A program made the translations under genes and the position numbers. The notes under the pieces were generated by a model that made no database searches, was not told where the DNA came from, and worked only from the letters and a program-made list of their open reading frames with translations. Positions 1 to 8,600 of a stretch of DNA of 64,000 nt are shown in pieces (within the stretch, counting starts at the first letter, position 1; every line of letters starts with the position of its first letter). The stretch is from CAYNRE01 sp964399535 (GTDB lineage Bacteria > Planctomycetota > Planctomycetia > Pirellulales > CAYNRE01), in NCBI GenBank assembly GCA_964399535.1, contig CAYNRE010000009.1:248001-312000 (forward strand). Reading direction: 5' to 3'.

Positions 1-1
1 A

Positions 2-640
2 CCGTTCGTGGTGCCGCTGTTGGCTCCGATTCGTTTTGGATTGCTGACCCCGCTGGCTTGGCTCAGTCCGGCGTTTCGCCGATGGGTGTACCGCCACGCC
101 TCGTCGATGGTAATCGACCCGGCCTATTGCCGACCGCTTCCCACGAACAGTCAGTTGCGGCTCTGGCGGCTGCAGGAGGCGGCCTGTTTCGTCTGCTGCC
201 TGAGCACGGCCCTCGGCACGGCCTTGGGCACGGTGCCTTGGCACTTCGTCCCCCGCGCCTACCTCACGGCGGTGGGGGTGTTGATGCTCAACAACATTCG
301 CACCTTGGGGGCCCACCGCTACCGGAACGAAGACGGAGAGATGACCTTTACCGACCAGTTGCTCGATTCGGTCAACTTTCCACAGAACCCCATTTCCGGG
401 GAACTCTGGGGGCCGGTTGGCCTGCGCTTTCATGGGCTGCACCACCTGTTTCCTTCGATGCCGTACCACAACTTGGGAATCGCCCATCGGCGGCTCATGG
501 CCGAGTTGCCCGCCAGTTCCCCCTACCGCCGAACGGTGAGCGATAGCCTGCTGGGTACCATCCGACAGATTTGGCGCGAGTCGCGGGCGGCGGCTCGGGC
601 CGGCGCGGGAGCATTTCACCCGGCTAACTCCTGGGACTAG
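2..640 (+). CDS. Fatty acid desaturase, C-terminal part (5' end outside the window)
   Basis: This is the C-terminal part of a membrane di-iron fatty acid desaturase. The histidine box HGLHH (H142, H145, H146 counting from the GTG at position 8) is followed by a conserved FPSMPYHNLG segment, typical of the third His box of acyl-lipid or acyl-CoA desaturases. Hydrophobic stretches at about residues 58-75 and 84-96 fit membrane segments. The reading frame is open to the window edge, so the GTG at 8 is probably internal and the first two His boxes lie upstream. The stop TAG is at 638-640 and a strong terminator follows about 165 bases later. The family is clear from the motif; the substrate cannot be told. 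Confidence 0.8.
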   Translation, partial: PFVVPLLAPIRFGLLTPLAWLSPAFRRWVYRHASSMVIDPAYCRPLPTNSQLRLWRLQEAACFVCCLSTALGTALGTVPWHFVPRAYLTAVGVLMLNNIRTLGAHRYRNEDGEMTFTDQLLDSVNFPQNPISGELWGPVGLRFHGLHHLFPSMPYHNLGIAHRRLMAELPASSPYRRTVSDSLLGTIRQIWRESRAAARAGAGAFHPANSWD

Positions 641-804
641 CCTTTCCGGGAAAGGACCGTCGCGGCAGTTTCGCCCCTAGCCCCTGCCCCTGCCCCCCGC
701 TGGCAGCGAGAGGGGGGGCTTTGCCCTCTTGCGGCGACAATCACTGCTCGGCCCCCCGGCGCGAGCGCGCCCCTAGGTAGTGTCCTAGTGGTATGTGCAG
801 GGCG

Positions 805-846
805 AAAAAAATAGCCGCCCACAGATCGTGGGCGGCTATTTTTTTT
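805..846. terminator. Bidirectional intrinsic terminator
   Basis: A perfect 12-bp stem, ATAGCCGCCCAC (811-822) with GTGGGCGGCTAT (828-839), closes a 5-base loop. It is flanked by seven A (805-811) on the left and eight T (839-846) on the right, so it reads as a rho-independent terminator on both strands. It sits between the desaturase gene (plus) and the unknown gene ending at 863 (minus), so it can end both convergent transcripts. Confidence 0.9.
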
Positions 847-862
847 GCGACTCAGAAACTAC

Positions 863-1306
863 CTAGGCCGGACATAGCTGCGATGGGTGGATTCTCACGC
901 CTTTGGTGATTTTTTCCACCTGGTCATAGTCTCGCCCACTGACTGGCTCATCTGTGGAAGGAACAAGTGAGCAGCGAACCATAACGGCCAAATCGATTTC
1001 CTCGCCGTCCTCTCCAGCGATTGCCACTGGTTCGGCTAGCGTAACAGCACCCAACCCTTCCGTTGCTTTGACGATCGTCTTGACGCTTTTCACCTTGAGG
1101 CCGACCAATGTATCGTCGTCACAGGCGAGAAAAAACGTCAGGAACTGATTGACTCGCCGAGCATACGACCGAATGTTGCGTTCGTAGTAGACCAGAGAGT
1201 CATCTGCCTTGTCGTAAAAAGGAGCCGGCTTGAATTCACCCGCCGCGGCGCACTGCTGTAGCGCGTGGTTCAAGTGCTCAGCTAGATTAGTTAATCCCTG
1301 GGCCAT
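863..1306 (-). CDS. Hypothetical protein, 147 aa, second gene of a two-gene unit
   Basis: I do not recognise this protein with certainty. It starts MAQGLTNLAEHL at the ATG at 1306, with a GGAG ribosome site just upstream; the in-frame extension to 1498 overlaps the preceding gene and is rejected. The middle (YYERNIRSYARRVNQFLTFF, then DDDTLVGLKVKSVKTI) has the look of a small beta protein, faintly like the DUF2283 pattern of a two-strand 'DDxLVG' element. That resemblance is my inference. No signal peptide or membrane segment is seen. It overlaps the upstream gene's stop by 16 bases, which suggests translational coupling, and it ends just before the terminator at 805-846. Confidence 0.6.
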   Translation of the reverse strand: MAQGLTNLAEHLNHALQQCAAAGEFKPAPFYDKADDSLVYYERNIRSYARRVNQFLTFFLACDDDTLVGLKVKSVKTIVKATEGLGAVTLAEPVAIAGEDGEEIDLAVMVRCSLVPSTDEPVSGRDYDQVEKITKGVRIHPSQLCPA

Positions 1307-1722
1307 AGGCGCTCTCCAAAGCGGGTTTCGTGACCTACCGGAAAACCGGGATTGCCCTCGGCCATTTTGGCCAACGACCAATCGGAAACCACGAGGTCGG
1401 GGGTAGTAAAAACTAAAAACGTGAATCCAAGCGGGAACGACAGCCTGCCAGCAAAAAACCTTGCTGCGAACGCTCCTGATGGAATTCCCGAATAGCAAAA
1501 GTGTTGCTCATGGTCGCGCCGACCAAGATTGACCCAGATACCCGACGGGCAGTCGCAGATGTCGGGTATCCAGAAAGCCTCTTCTATCTTAGTTACGTTG
1601 GCGGTCGCAAAATAATGGTCGAGCAGTTGGCCCCGTAAGATTCGAAACAGCCGTCGCGCCCCTCCGGACGGCGCAACCCCTTCAAATTCCAGTAGTTGCG
1701 GTGGAGCCACTACGCCACTCAT
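1291..1722 (-). CDS. Hypothetical protein, 143 aa, first gene of a two-gene unit
   Basis: No family is recognised. The protein begins MSGVVAPPQLLEFEG, contains a cysteine-bearing ICDCPSG stretch and a core HFCYSGIPS, and ends RFGERLWPRD. A central hydrophobic strand (FPLGFTFLVFTTPDLVVSDW) looks buried rather than membrane-spanning. The stop lies inside the next gene (overlap 1291-1306), so the two proteins are probably made together. The pair sits beside a transposase remnant and a tRNA-like sequence, so acquisition by transfer is plausible. A toxin-antitoxin or effector-partner arrangement is possible but unsupported beyond size and overlap. Confidence 0.6.
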   Translation of the reverse strand: MSGVVAPPQLLEFEGVAPSGGARRLFRILRGQLLDHYFATANVTKIEEAFWIPDICDCPSGIWVNLGRRDHEQHFCYSGIPSGAFAARFFAGRLSFPLGFTFLVFTTPDLVVSDWSLAKMAEGNPGFPVGHETRFGERLWPRD

Positions 1723-1806
1723 TGCGATCCTCCTGCTGCCGCTGCTTGGGGGCGAGAATCCAACGAGACAGTATGGTATCGGTACAAGTCAGTTCGTGCA
1801 AGTGCT

Positions 1807-1936
1807 TTACGATAACACTGCGGCAATCAATTCGTCGAACGTCGAGGGGTGCCCGGCCAGGCCAGCCATCATCGCCGCCGTGGCCCGTTTCTTGCCGGTG
1901 TTGCCAGCAGTAGTTGTAGTAGGCCGCGAACGCCAA
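1807..1936 (-). pseudogene. Frameshifted C-terminal remnant of a transposase
   Basis: On the minus strand, one frame from about 1936 reads AFAAYYNYCWQHRQ. The neighbouring frame then reads RATAAMMAGLAGHPSTFDEL and stops at 1807. Read together across a single frameshift near 1890, they match the familiar end of DDE-type transposases (a YNFC..H segment followed by PAMAAGLxDHxWxxEEL). Nothing of the catalytic core is recognisable upstream on this strand, where the tRNA-like sequence begins. The call rests on remembered family patterns, not on a search. Confidence 0.5.
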
Positions 1937-2004
1937 GAAGCAGACCGTTTCCGGACTTCGTCCGCGAGAAGCTGTTGAAGGCCGCTAGGCGGGCTCGCTA
2001 GCGG

Positions 2005-2094
2005 GGAGAGAGGGGGACTCGAACCCATCCATGCGGACGGCCCCCTACGGCAGGTTATAAGGCGGCTGCGCCACAAAGACGCGGACCGCTCTCC
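2005..2094 (-). other. Degenerate tRNA-like sequence (about 90 nt, serine-like ends)
   Basis: Read on the minus strand, the segment starts GGAGAG and ends CTCTCC, giving six acceptor pairs. It carries GGTTCGAGTCCCCC, the typical T-loop and 3' half of a tRNA. The 90-nt length and the GGAGAG/CTCTCC ends resemble a class II (Ser-type) tRNA. However, the T stem has only three clean pairs, the seventh acceptor pair is C/T, and no proper 5-bp anticodon stem forms around the CTTATAA loop. A decayed tRNA, a tRNA fragment left at an integration site, or an unusual tRNA-like RNA are all possible. A second GGAGAGC copy at 2112-2118 (plus strand) can pair with the GCTCTCC at 2088-2094. Confidence 0.4.
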
Positions 2095-2314
2095 GGGTAA
2101 CACGGGGGGGTGGAGAGCGCAATTGCTTGCGAACTAGAGGCTTTCAGGAGTAGTACCAGGAAACGCCTACGCCAATCGCATCAACGAGTCAAATATTTTT
2201 ATAAAGTTGTGTTGACAACGCGGTACTATCGACGAATAATCTGAACAGAGTCGCCTGGAAAGCCTTGCTTTTTGGCGATCTATCAACGGTTCGCCGCTGG
2301 CCAGCTTCGGCAAA

Positions 2315-2911
2315 TCAGCGGCATTTTTTTTGCGCCCATTGCTGGCCTCTGCGAATCTTGCGGAAAACGTCAGGTGTATCCGGCGCAAATGCGGTGACGA
2401 AGACCGCGCGAGTTCTATCATTTGGAAACAGTTCGATCACGCTCAGGAACTTGTTCTCAACGATAGACACCCTGCGAAGTGGATTCAATTTGCCAGTCTT
2501 TCTATCGTAACCCACCCACAAATCGTTGTTCGGAATTTCGAGCGAGTACTGAATCCACTCGATATAGCTCGCCCGAGTTGGGCAGAACTCGTCCTTTTGT
2601 CCATTCCGCTTTTTGGAGCGAAAGCTGCAATGATTGAAGTGGTCTGACCTGACCCTCACTTCAATACCGTCAAATGTACAAACCCTCTTTGTGCAAAGGG
2701 TCTTTTCAAAGCGAATACGATAGGCCTGTTCACCGCCAGCTAACACCAGCAACGGTGGCGGAGGAGGAATCTTCCTCACTGGAGGTTCGCCAAATCCTGT
2801 CAGCGGCAGGGTAACCGCTGGTTTTGGCCTTGATGCAACGACCGGCTCGCTAGGCAGGGCATGGACTGTCGGAGTAGGTGGCGCTTCTGCGCCTGTGCTG
2901 TCTTCTCGCAT
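2315..2911 (-). CDS. Proline-rich protein with possible PBECR-like nuclease domain
   Basis: The 198-residue protein starts at the ATG at 2911 (MREDSTGAEAPP); a TTG at 2947 is an alternative start. Residues 5-65 are a proline-rich linker including PPPPPLL. The remaining 130 residues run from DGIEVRVRSDHFNHCSF through a 'YIEWIQYSLEIPNNDLWVGY' helix-strand to VFVTAFAPDTPDVFRKIRRG near the C-terminus. This order (early His, a central 'xxIPxxxxxP' segment, and a basic RRG-K tail) recalls the PBECR/RelE-like small RNase domains used as phage and polymorphic toxin tips. That is an inference. The leader at 2912-3498 is long and AT-richer than its surroundings. No signal peptide is seen. Confidence 0.45.
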   Translation of the reverse strand: MREDSTGAEAPPTPTVHALPSEPVVASRPKPAVTLPLTGFGEPPVRKIPPPPPLLVLAGGEQAYRIRFEKTLCTKRVCTFDGIEVRVRSDHFNHCSFRSKKRNGQKDEFCPTRASYIEWIQYSLEIPNNDLWVGYDRKTGKLNPLRRVSIVENKFLSVIELFPNDRTRAVFVTAFAPDTPDVFRKIRRGQQWAQKKCR

Positions 2912-3498
2912 GTCGGGTTCCCACTTGAGAACTAGCCATCTCGGCAACTCAATTCCAACCCTAGGAATTTGACCGAGCGCGCGTGTCGCACTCCGGCCAT
3001 CGTGGGATGCTCATTGCCAGAGAGGCGAGAGCAAGCGTGAGTGGTGCAAATCACGCAACGTCCGCTTCATGCAAGCGTGGCATCCTTGTGGACGTCAGTA
3101 TACCGTTTTAGCTAAATCGCGCGAACACGAATATTTTCGATTATCAAAAATTGAGGCCGCCGGGCAGTAGCGGCCACCCGGCGGCCAAAGAGCGAACGTG
3201 ATTTGCACCGGGCGTGAGTATATCACGCACCCCGCGAGACCTTCAAGTCAAGTTTGTGCTTTTTTTCACGACGGGATCACGCTGCACACGGTCGTAGGAC
3301 ACTACCCGCCCCCAGGGCGGCTTGCTGTTCAGGGCATGGGGCCTTAAAATCCCGGATTCCCGGTGCCCGGCCTCCTGTGCTGACCTGCTGAGGAAGCCCA
3401 GGTAGCGCCGAGCCAATCCGGGCCAACGCCGGCCGCCCGATCGCGGCGGTAACCCTTTTCAAATCATTGACTTAGCCCAACCCCCATTCGAGCCTGTC
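2912..3498. other. Non-coding stretch with several inverted repeats
   Basis: I see no convincing gene in these 587 bases. The segment 3090-3155 is markedly AT-rich for this genome. The region carries a 13-bp long-range inverted repeat (3043-3055 with 3197-3209), a 10-bp GC hairpin (3155-3164 with 3177-3186), and a small palindrome GCGTGA/TCACGC (3212-3217 with 3223-3228). It separates the accessory patch from the small basic protein gene and probably holds promoters for both directions. Confidence 0.5.
3043..3209. repeat. 167-bp element bounded by perfect 13-bp inverted repeats
   Basis: GGTGCAAATCACG (3043-3055) and its exact reverse complement CGTGATTTGCACC (3197-3209) bound 167 bases that contain the GC hairpin 3155-3186. 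Each end is next to a GCGTGAGT...ATCACGC motif (3035-3056 and 3212-3228). The size and bounded ends suggest a MITE-like element or a large regulatory stem. No clear target-site duplication is seen. Confidence 0.5.
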
Positions 3499-3825
3499 AT
3501 GACGATCGACAAGAGCCTGAAGCGCCGTAGCGGCAGCTCCGCCGTCCGTAGTGTGTTGAACCGGGCCGAGCGTATCGAGCGGCTGCAAGCGGCCGAGAAA
3601 TGGCAAGACGGTCAAAGCCCGATGGGCCTGCCCAAGGTGCGGGTGTACAAGCTGTCGATGAAAAAGAAGAAGAAGAAGAAGGAAGAGGAGGAGGGTGCCG
3701 CAGGTGGCGCCAAGGCGCCTGCAGCCGGTGCCAAGCCCGCCGCTGGAGCTAAGCCCGCGGCCGGTGCCAAGCCCGCTGCCGGTGCTAAGCCGGCCGCCGG
3801 CGGCAAGGCGGGCGGGAAGAAGTAG
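3499..3825 (+). CDS. Small basic protein of the Verrucomicrobia/Chlamydia/Planctomycete type
   Basis: The protein has 108 residues. The first 52 (MTIDKSLKRR, then RSVLNRAERIERLQ and PKVRVYKL) match the conserved small basic protein of the PVC bacteria, whose role is unproved but probably linked to ribosomes or nucleic acid. A run of seven lysines and four glutamates follows, then a histone-H1-like tail made of an alanine-proline-lysine-glycine hexad (AAGAKP) repeated four times and ending GKK. The tail is encoded by near-identical 18-bp DNA repeats at about 3724-3795. Start ATG at 3499; the Shine-Dalgarno is weak. The gene stands alone on the plus strand. Length variation in the repeat tail between relatives would be expected. 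Confidence 0.8.
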   Translation: MTIDKSLKRRSGSSAVRSVLNRAERIERLQAAEKWQDGQSPMGLPKVRVYKLSMKKKKKKKEEEEGAAGGAKAPAAGAKPAAGAKPAAGAKPAAGAKPAAGGKAGGKK

Positions 3826-3953
3826 CCCTTCCCCCGGAGCCTGGCCGTACCGATTCATCTCGCCCTGCTCGACCATGGCGGGCGGTTTCGACCGCTGTGC
3901 CGGGGCACCGTAGTTCGCCCCTTGCCTGTTGCTTTCGCAGAGGGTTTCTCGCC

Positions 3954-5225
3954 ATGCGCGTCTCGCTGGAGTACGGTCGGACCGGTCTGCCGGTCGAACT
4001 TCCCGACGACCGCGTGGTTTACCATCTGGGCTACGCGGCCAGCCAACCCCTGGACGACCCCGCCGAGGAAATTCGCCGGGTCCTGGAGGCGCCCGAGGGG
4101 AGCCCACCTCTGGCTGAACTGGCGCGCGGCCGCCGCGACGCGTGCGTGGTCATTAGCGACATCACCCGGCCCGTTCCCAACTCTTTGATTCTGCCTCGAA
4201 TCCTCGACACGCTCCAGTCCAACGGCATCGCCCGAGAGCGAATCCTGATTCTGGTGGCGACTGGGCTGCATCGCCCCAATTGGGGTGCCGAGCTCGAGGA
4301 AATGGTCGGGCCCGAGATCGCGGCTCGCTACCGCATCGAGAACCACTACGGCACCCGGCTCGACGAACATGCCTACTTGGGCGATAGCCCTCGCGGCGTG
4401 CCGATTTGGATCGATCGCCGTTATGTCGAAGCCGAGCTGAAAATTACCACGGGTCTGATCGAACCGCACCTGATGGCCGGCTATTCCGGCGGCCGCAAGC
4501 TGGTGTGCCCCGGACTGGCCGCGCTCGAGACCGTCAAGGTATGGCATGGTCCCGCCTTCCTGGAACATCCCTTGGCCGATTGCGGCATACTCGACGGAAA
4601 CCCGGTCCACGAAGAGAACACCTGGATCGCCCGCCGCGCGGGGTGCGACTTTATCGTCAACGCGGTGATCGACTCGCAGCGGAGGCCGCTCAAGTTCGTG
4701 GCCGGCGATATGGAGCGAGCCTTTCTCGCGGGCGTGCAGTTTGTGCGTGCCGTGGTTCGCGACACCGTTCCCCGGCCGGTCGATATCGTGGTCACCTCGT
4801 CGGCCGGCTACCCGCTCGACACCACCTTTTACCAGGCGGTGAAAGGGCTGGTTGGCGCGCTGCCCGTGGTCAAGCCGGGAGGCACCATCATCCTGGCGGC
4901 CAGCCTGAGCGAGGGAATCGGCAGCCCCGAGTTTCAGCAATTGTTCCGGGAGAACGACAGCCTCGAGGGATTCGTCCGCCGCATTCTGGGGAAGGATTAT
5001 TTCGTGATGGACCAATGGCAGCTCGAAGAGCTGGCCAAGGTTTGCCGCAAAGCCAAGGTGAAGTTGGTGAGCGACGGATTGCCGGCGGAGACCTTGGATC
5101 GTTTATTTGTCCAAAGCGCGCCCACGGTCGAACAAGCACTGGCGCAATCGCTTGTCGAGTATGGCCCCGCGGCGGAAATCGCCGTAATTCCCAAGGGTCC
5201 CTACGTGTTGGCCCAGGTGGCCTGA
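3954..5225 (+). CDS. LarA-type nickel-pincer racemase/epimerase (DUF2088)
   Basis: This 423-residue protein belongs to the lactate racemase LarA family, which uses a nickel-pincer nucleotide to racemise or epimerise 2-hydroxyacids. The catalytic set is complete: H106 (GLHRP), H172 (EPHLMAGYSGGRK), K182 and H198 (WHG). The intervals of 66, 10 and 16 residues equal those of Lactobacillus LarA (H108, H174, K184, H200). Start ATG 3954 has AGAGGG at a good distance; the longer in-frame ATG-less extension is rejected. The cofactor-making genes larB, larC and larE are not in the window. The substrate need not be lactate, because planctomycete members are diverse. A second, more divergent family member lies at 40615-41895. 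Confidence 0.85.
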   Translation: MRVSLEYGRTGLPVELPDDRVVYHLGYAASQPLDDPAEEIRRVLEAPEGSPPLAELARGRRDACVVISDITRPVPNSLILPRILDTLQSNGIARERILILVATGLHRPNWGAELEEMVGPEIAARYRIENHYGTRLDEHAYLGDSPRGVPIWIDRRYVEAELKITTGLIEPHLMAGYSGGRKLVCPGLAALETVKVWHGPAFLEHPLADCGILDGNPVHEENTWIARRAGCDFIVNAVIDSQRRPLKFVAGDMERAFLAGVQFVRAVVRDTVPRPVDIVVTSSAGYPLDTTFYQAVKGLVGALPVVKPGGTIILAASLSEGIGSPEFQQLFRENDSLEGFVRRILGKDYFVMDQWQLEELAKVCRKAKVKLVSDGLPAETLDRLFVQSAPTVEQALAQSLVEYGPAAEIAVIPKGPYVLAQVA

Positions 5226-5415
5226 GGCTGCCTCTTGCTCGAGCCAGCCACCGCACCCCCGGCCTGCGGATTCTCCTCCGGCGGCTCAACCGCATTCGCG
5301 CGGAAGTGGCCTGCTCTTTGATCCACTGCCCCGGGCCGCTCTTTGCGAGCGGTCCGCCCCCCCACCAGCCACGGTCGCCTGACCGAAAAACGGGGCAATC
5401 CGGATCGCCATTTTG

Positions 5416-5444
5416 TTGATTCACCAGTTGATTCGAAGGATAAT
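5416..5444 (+). promoter_or_regulatory. Sigma-70-like promoter of the giant-protein gene
   Basis: TTGATT (5416-5421) and GATAAT (5439-5444) are separated by exactly 17 bases, giving 4/6 and 5/6 matches to the housekeeping consensus. Transcription would start near 5451, giving a leader of about 170 bases before the ATG at 5623. An inverted repeat AATCCGC/GCGGATT (5451-5457 with 5471-5477) sits at the predicted start and could be an operator. The rest of the 5226-5622 interval shows nothing coding. Confidence 0.45.
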
Positions 5445-5622
5445 TCGCAGAATCCGCTTATCTCCTCCCCGCGGATTAATCGGAACTGGAGCGTCGCCAC
5501 CGTCGCGGCTTTTTCTCTCACTTCGGCGCGAGTCGCCGAGGGAGAACCGCGCAGGCTCGGCCTTTGGTTTCGCACGCCGATTACGGAACCGGAACACGAC
5601 AGGCTTGGAAGAGGTCCCTCCG

Positions 5623-8600
5623 ATGGGAATGCTGCGCTCGCGTCACCCCTGGCGTCGCCAGAGGCGTTGGAGTTGGTTGAGCGATTTGTTGCCAAACGAC
5701 CCGACGGCCCTTAAGCGGCGCGACCCTCGCTCGCTACGTTTGGAGCCGTGTGAAGAACGCCGCTTGCTGGCCGTGGGCCCGCAATTGATTACGGTCGGCT
5801 CCGCGCCCGGCGTGTTCATCCAGGATGGTCAAACCCTGCGCGAGTCGCCGCGCGAACTGGAACTAACGTTCGACGACGGCCAGATCATCGATCCCGATAC
5901 GCTCGGGGGCATTCAACTGGTTCGGGCCGGTTTCGATGGCGAGATCGGCGGCGCCAACGACGTGGCCGTTTCGCCCGGCTTCGCCGGCATTGGCGATACC
6001 CCCAATCGCGTGGTGCTCCGTTTTGCTTCGACGCTGCCCGACGATCAATACCGGCTCACCCTGTTCGGCAGCGGCCCGCAGGCCCTGACCAACGCCGCGG
6101 GACAGGCGTTTAACGACGGCGTCACCCGCCAGATCCAATTCGACATCGACCTGGGCGCCCAGGTCGTGGCCGTGGTGCCGCAGCCCGTCAGCCGGCAAAG
6201 CGGCGAAACGATCGTACCGCTGGCCAACCCCAGCCCCGGCACGGGCCGCTATGGCGCTGCGCTGGCGGCGTTCGGCGACAACCTGGCGGTCGGCGATCCG
6301 CTCGACGACGAAAACGCCAGCGATCCGGGCGCGGTTTACGTGCTGGGTCCCACGGGCAACGTCATCCGCAAACTCACCAGCCCGGCCCCGGGGGGCGGCG
6401 GACAGTTCGGCGCGGCCCTGGCCGCCACGGCGTCGCGGGTGGTCGTCGGGGCGCCGGGCGCTGCGCCCAGCGGCATTGTCGGAGCCGGCGCGGTTCATGT
6501 GTTCAATTCCAGCGGGCTGCTTGTCGATTCGCTGCTGAGCACGGCCCCGCACAGCGGCGAGAATTTTGGTAGTTCGGTCGCGATTTCGGGCAACCTGGTG
6601 GCGGTTGGCGCGCCCCATCACGACATTCCCGGCTTCGATAAAACCGGCGCGGTGACGCTCTTCGACCTGGGCGGCGGATCGCCCCTGGTGATCGTCAATC
6701 CCGAACCGGGGGTCACGGCGCGCTTCGGCACTTCAGTCGCCCTTTCGGGAAGCCAGCTCCTGGTGGGAGCCATCGGCGGACCGGCCGGCGGCAAGGCGTA
6801 CCTGTTCAATCTGGACGGCAGCTTGGTCCGCACGATCGTCAATCCAGGCGGCGGTCAGAACGACGAATTCGGCACCAGCGTCGCCTTCCTGGGCGATCGA
6901 CTGCTGGTCGGGGCGCCCTACACCGACGCCGGCAGCTTCGATTCGGGGGCTGCCTACGTGCTGGCCAACGACGGCACCGTGCTCGCCACGTTGGAACCGC
7001 CCGTGCCTCAGGTTTCGCAGCATTTCGGCCGCTCGATCGCCGCCGTGGGTGGCGACGTGCTGGTCGGGGCCCCGCTCAAGAATCTGCCGGGAGGAGGTTC
7101 GGCCGGCGCTGGGTACTTGTTCAGCACAACCGGCCAACTGAAGCGCAGCTACGAGAACCCCAGCCCCTCGGATGGCACCAACTTCGGTTGGGCCGTGGCC
7201 GCCGTGGGCAACGACCTGGTGTTCGGGGTTCCCTATTCCACGCTTGGCGGCAGCCTGGTTCGCATCAATCGCTCGGCGACCGGCGCTTCGCTCAGCCAGG
7301 CACGCAACCAGATCGAAGTGTATTTCAACGAAGATGAGCTGAACCCGGCGTCGGCGGCAAACCCGGCCCTGTACCAGCTGTTTGCCACCCAGGGAACGCT
7401 CGATTCCAACGACGACGGTTTCTTTACCCCGGTCAGCGCCGTGCTCGACGCGGCGGCCCGGAAAGTAACGCTGACCTTCGCCCAGGACATTCAGAGCCTG
7501 GGGGGCGCGGGCACCTATCGGCTGCGAATCGGGGACAACGCGCCAGCTCCCGCGGCACCCCAGGTGATTTCCCCAGCGACCGACCCGACCGACACCTTTG
7601 CCGGAGCAACCGCCGCCGGCGCGCTGAACCTCGGCTCGCAAACCCTGGTGCTTCGCAGCGAAGTGCTGCAAACGGGCTCCGTGCTGGCCCTTGCCGGCGG
7701 GAACAACGAGCCGGGCCACCGCGACATTCCGTTCGAGTCGCACGTGGGCGGACCCGACCTGACCTCGGGAACCCAAACGATCGCCTTCAGTTTTCCGCTC
7801 ACCTATGGCGGGGGGCTGCCCAACCTGATTACGCCGGCCCAGAAGCAGCGTGCGCGCGAAGTGCTGGAGTATTACGCCAACCTCCTGGGAGTGCAGTTCT
7901 ACGAAACGGACAACAGCGGACTACAGATCGTCACCGGCGATCCGCGCGCCTTGAACCCCGCTCTGCCCCCCGGCGCCGTGGGGGGCATCAATGGCGGCGC
8001 GCTTTCGATCATGAACGCGTTCGTCGATTGGGGACAAAGCGAGTTCGGCGGCGGCTGGTTCACCACGGCCATGCACGAACTGGGGCATGCCCTGGGGTTG
8101 GGCCATAGCTACGACCTTCCCCCCCTGAACATTATGGGGAGCGAAGGCGAGCAGTCGCAGGGCAACGTCGAACCGGTCTTTCCCGGCAACAACGACATCG
8201 TCCACGCCCAGTACATTCATCAACCGGCCGCCAACGACGTCGATCTCTATAAATTCCGCCTCGACTCCACCGGCACGCTGCGGGCCGAGATCACGGCCGA
8301 ACGCCTGGACGGTTTTAGTCTGCTCGACAGCCTGATTACGCTCTATCGAGAATCGAACGGCTCTCGCCAGATCGTGGCCCGCAACGACGACTACTTCGGC
8401 AAGGACTCGATGATCGAGTTGATGCTGGAGCCGGGCGACTACTACCTGGCCGTTTCCAGCACCGGCAACTCCACGTTCGACCCCACGCTTGCCAACTCGG
8501 GCTACGGCGGCCGCTCGGAGGGCGCCTACGAGCTGGCGCTGAAGTTCACGCCTCAGGCGCCGCAACAACTGGTCGACATGACCGGCACCCCGCTCGACGG

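Noticed and set aside
2005..2094. Functional tRNA gene
   Set aside because: The T stem has only three pairs and no valid anticodon stem can be drawn, so it is listed only as degenerate or tRNA-like.
1807..2103. A 98-residue minus-strand open frame across the tRNA-like segment
   Set aside because: Only its C-terminal end resembles a transposase; the rest is explained by the tRNA-like sequence. It is recorded as part of a pseudogene instead.
5413..5622. Upstream in-frame extension of the giant protein starting at 5413
   Set aside because: It would begin before the likely -35 box (5416), and the encoded residues look non-coding. ATG 5623 has a good ribosome site and the LEPR motif follows at the expected distance.
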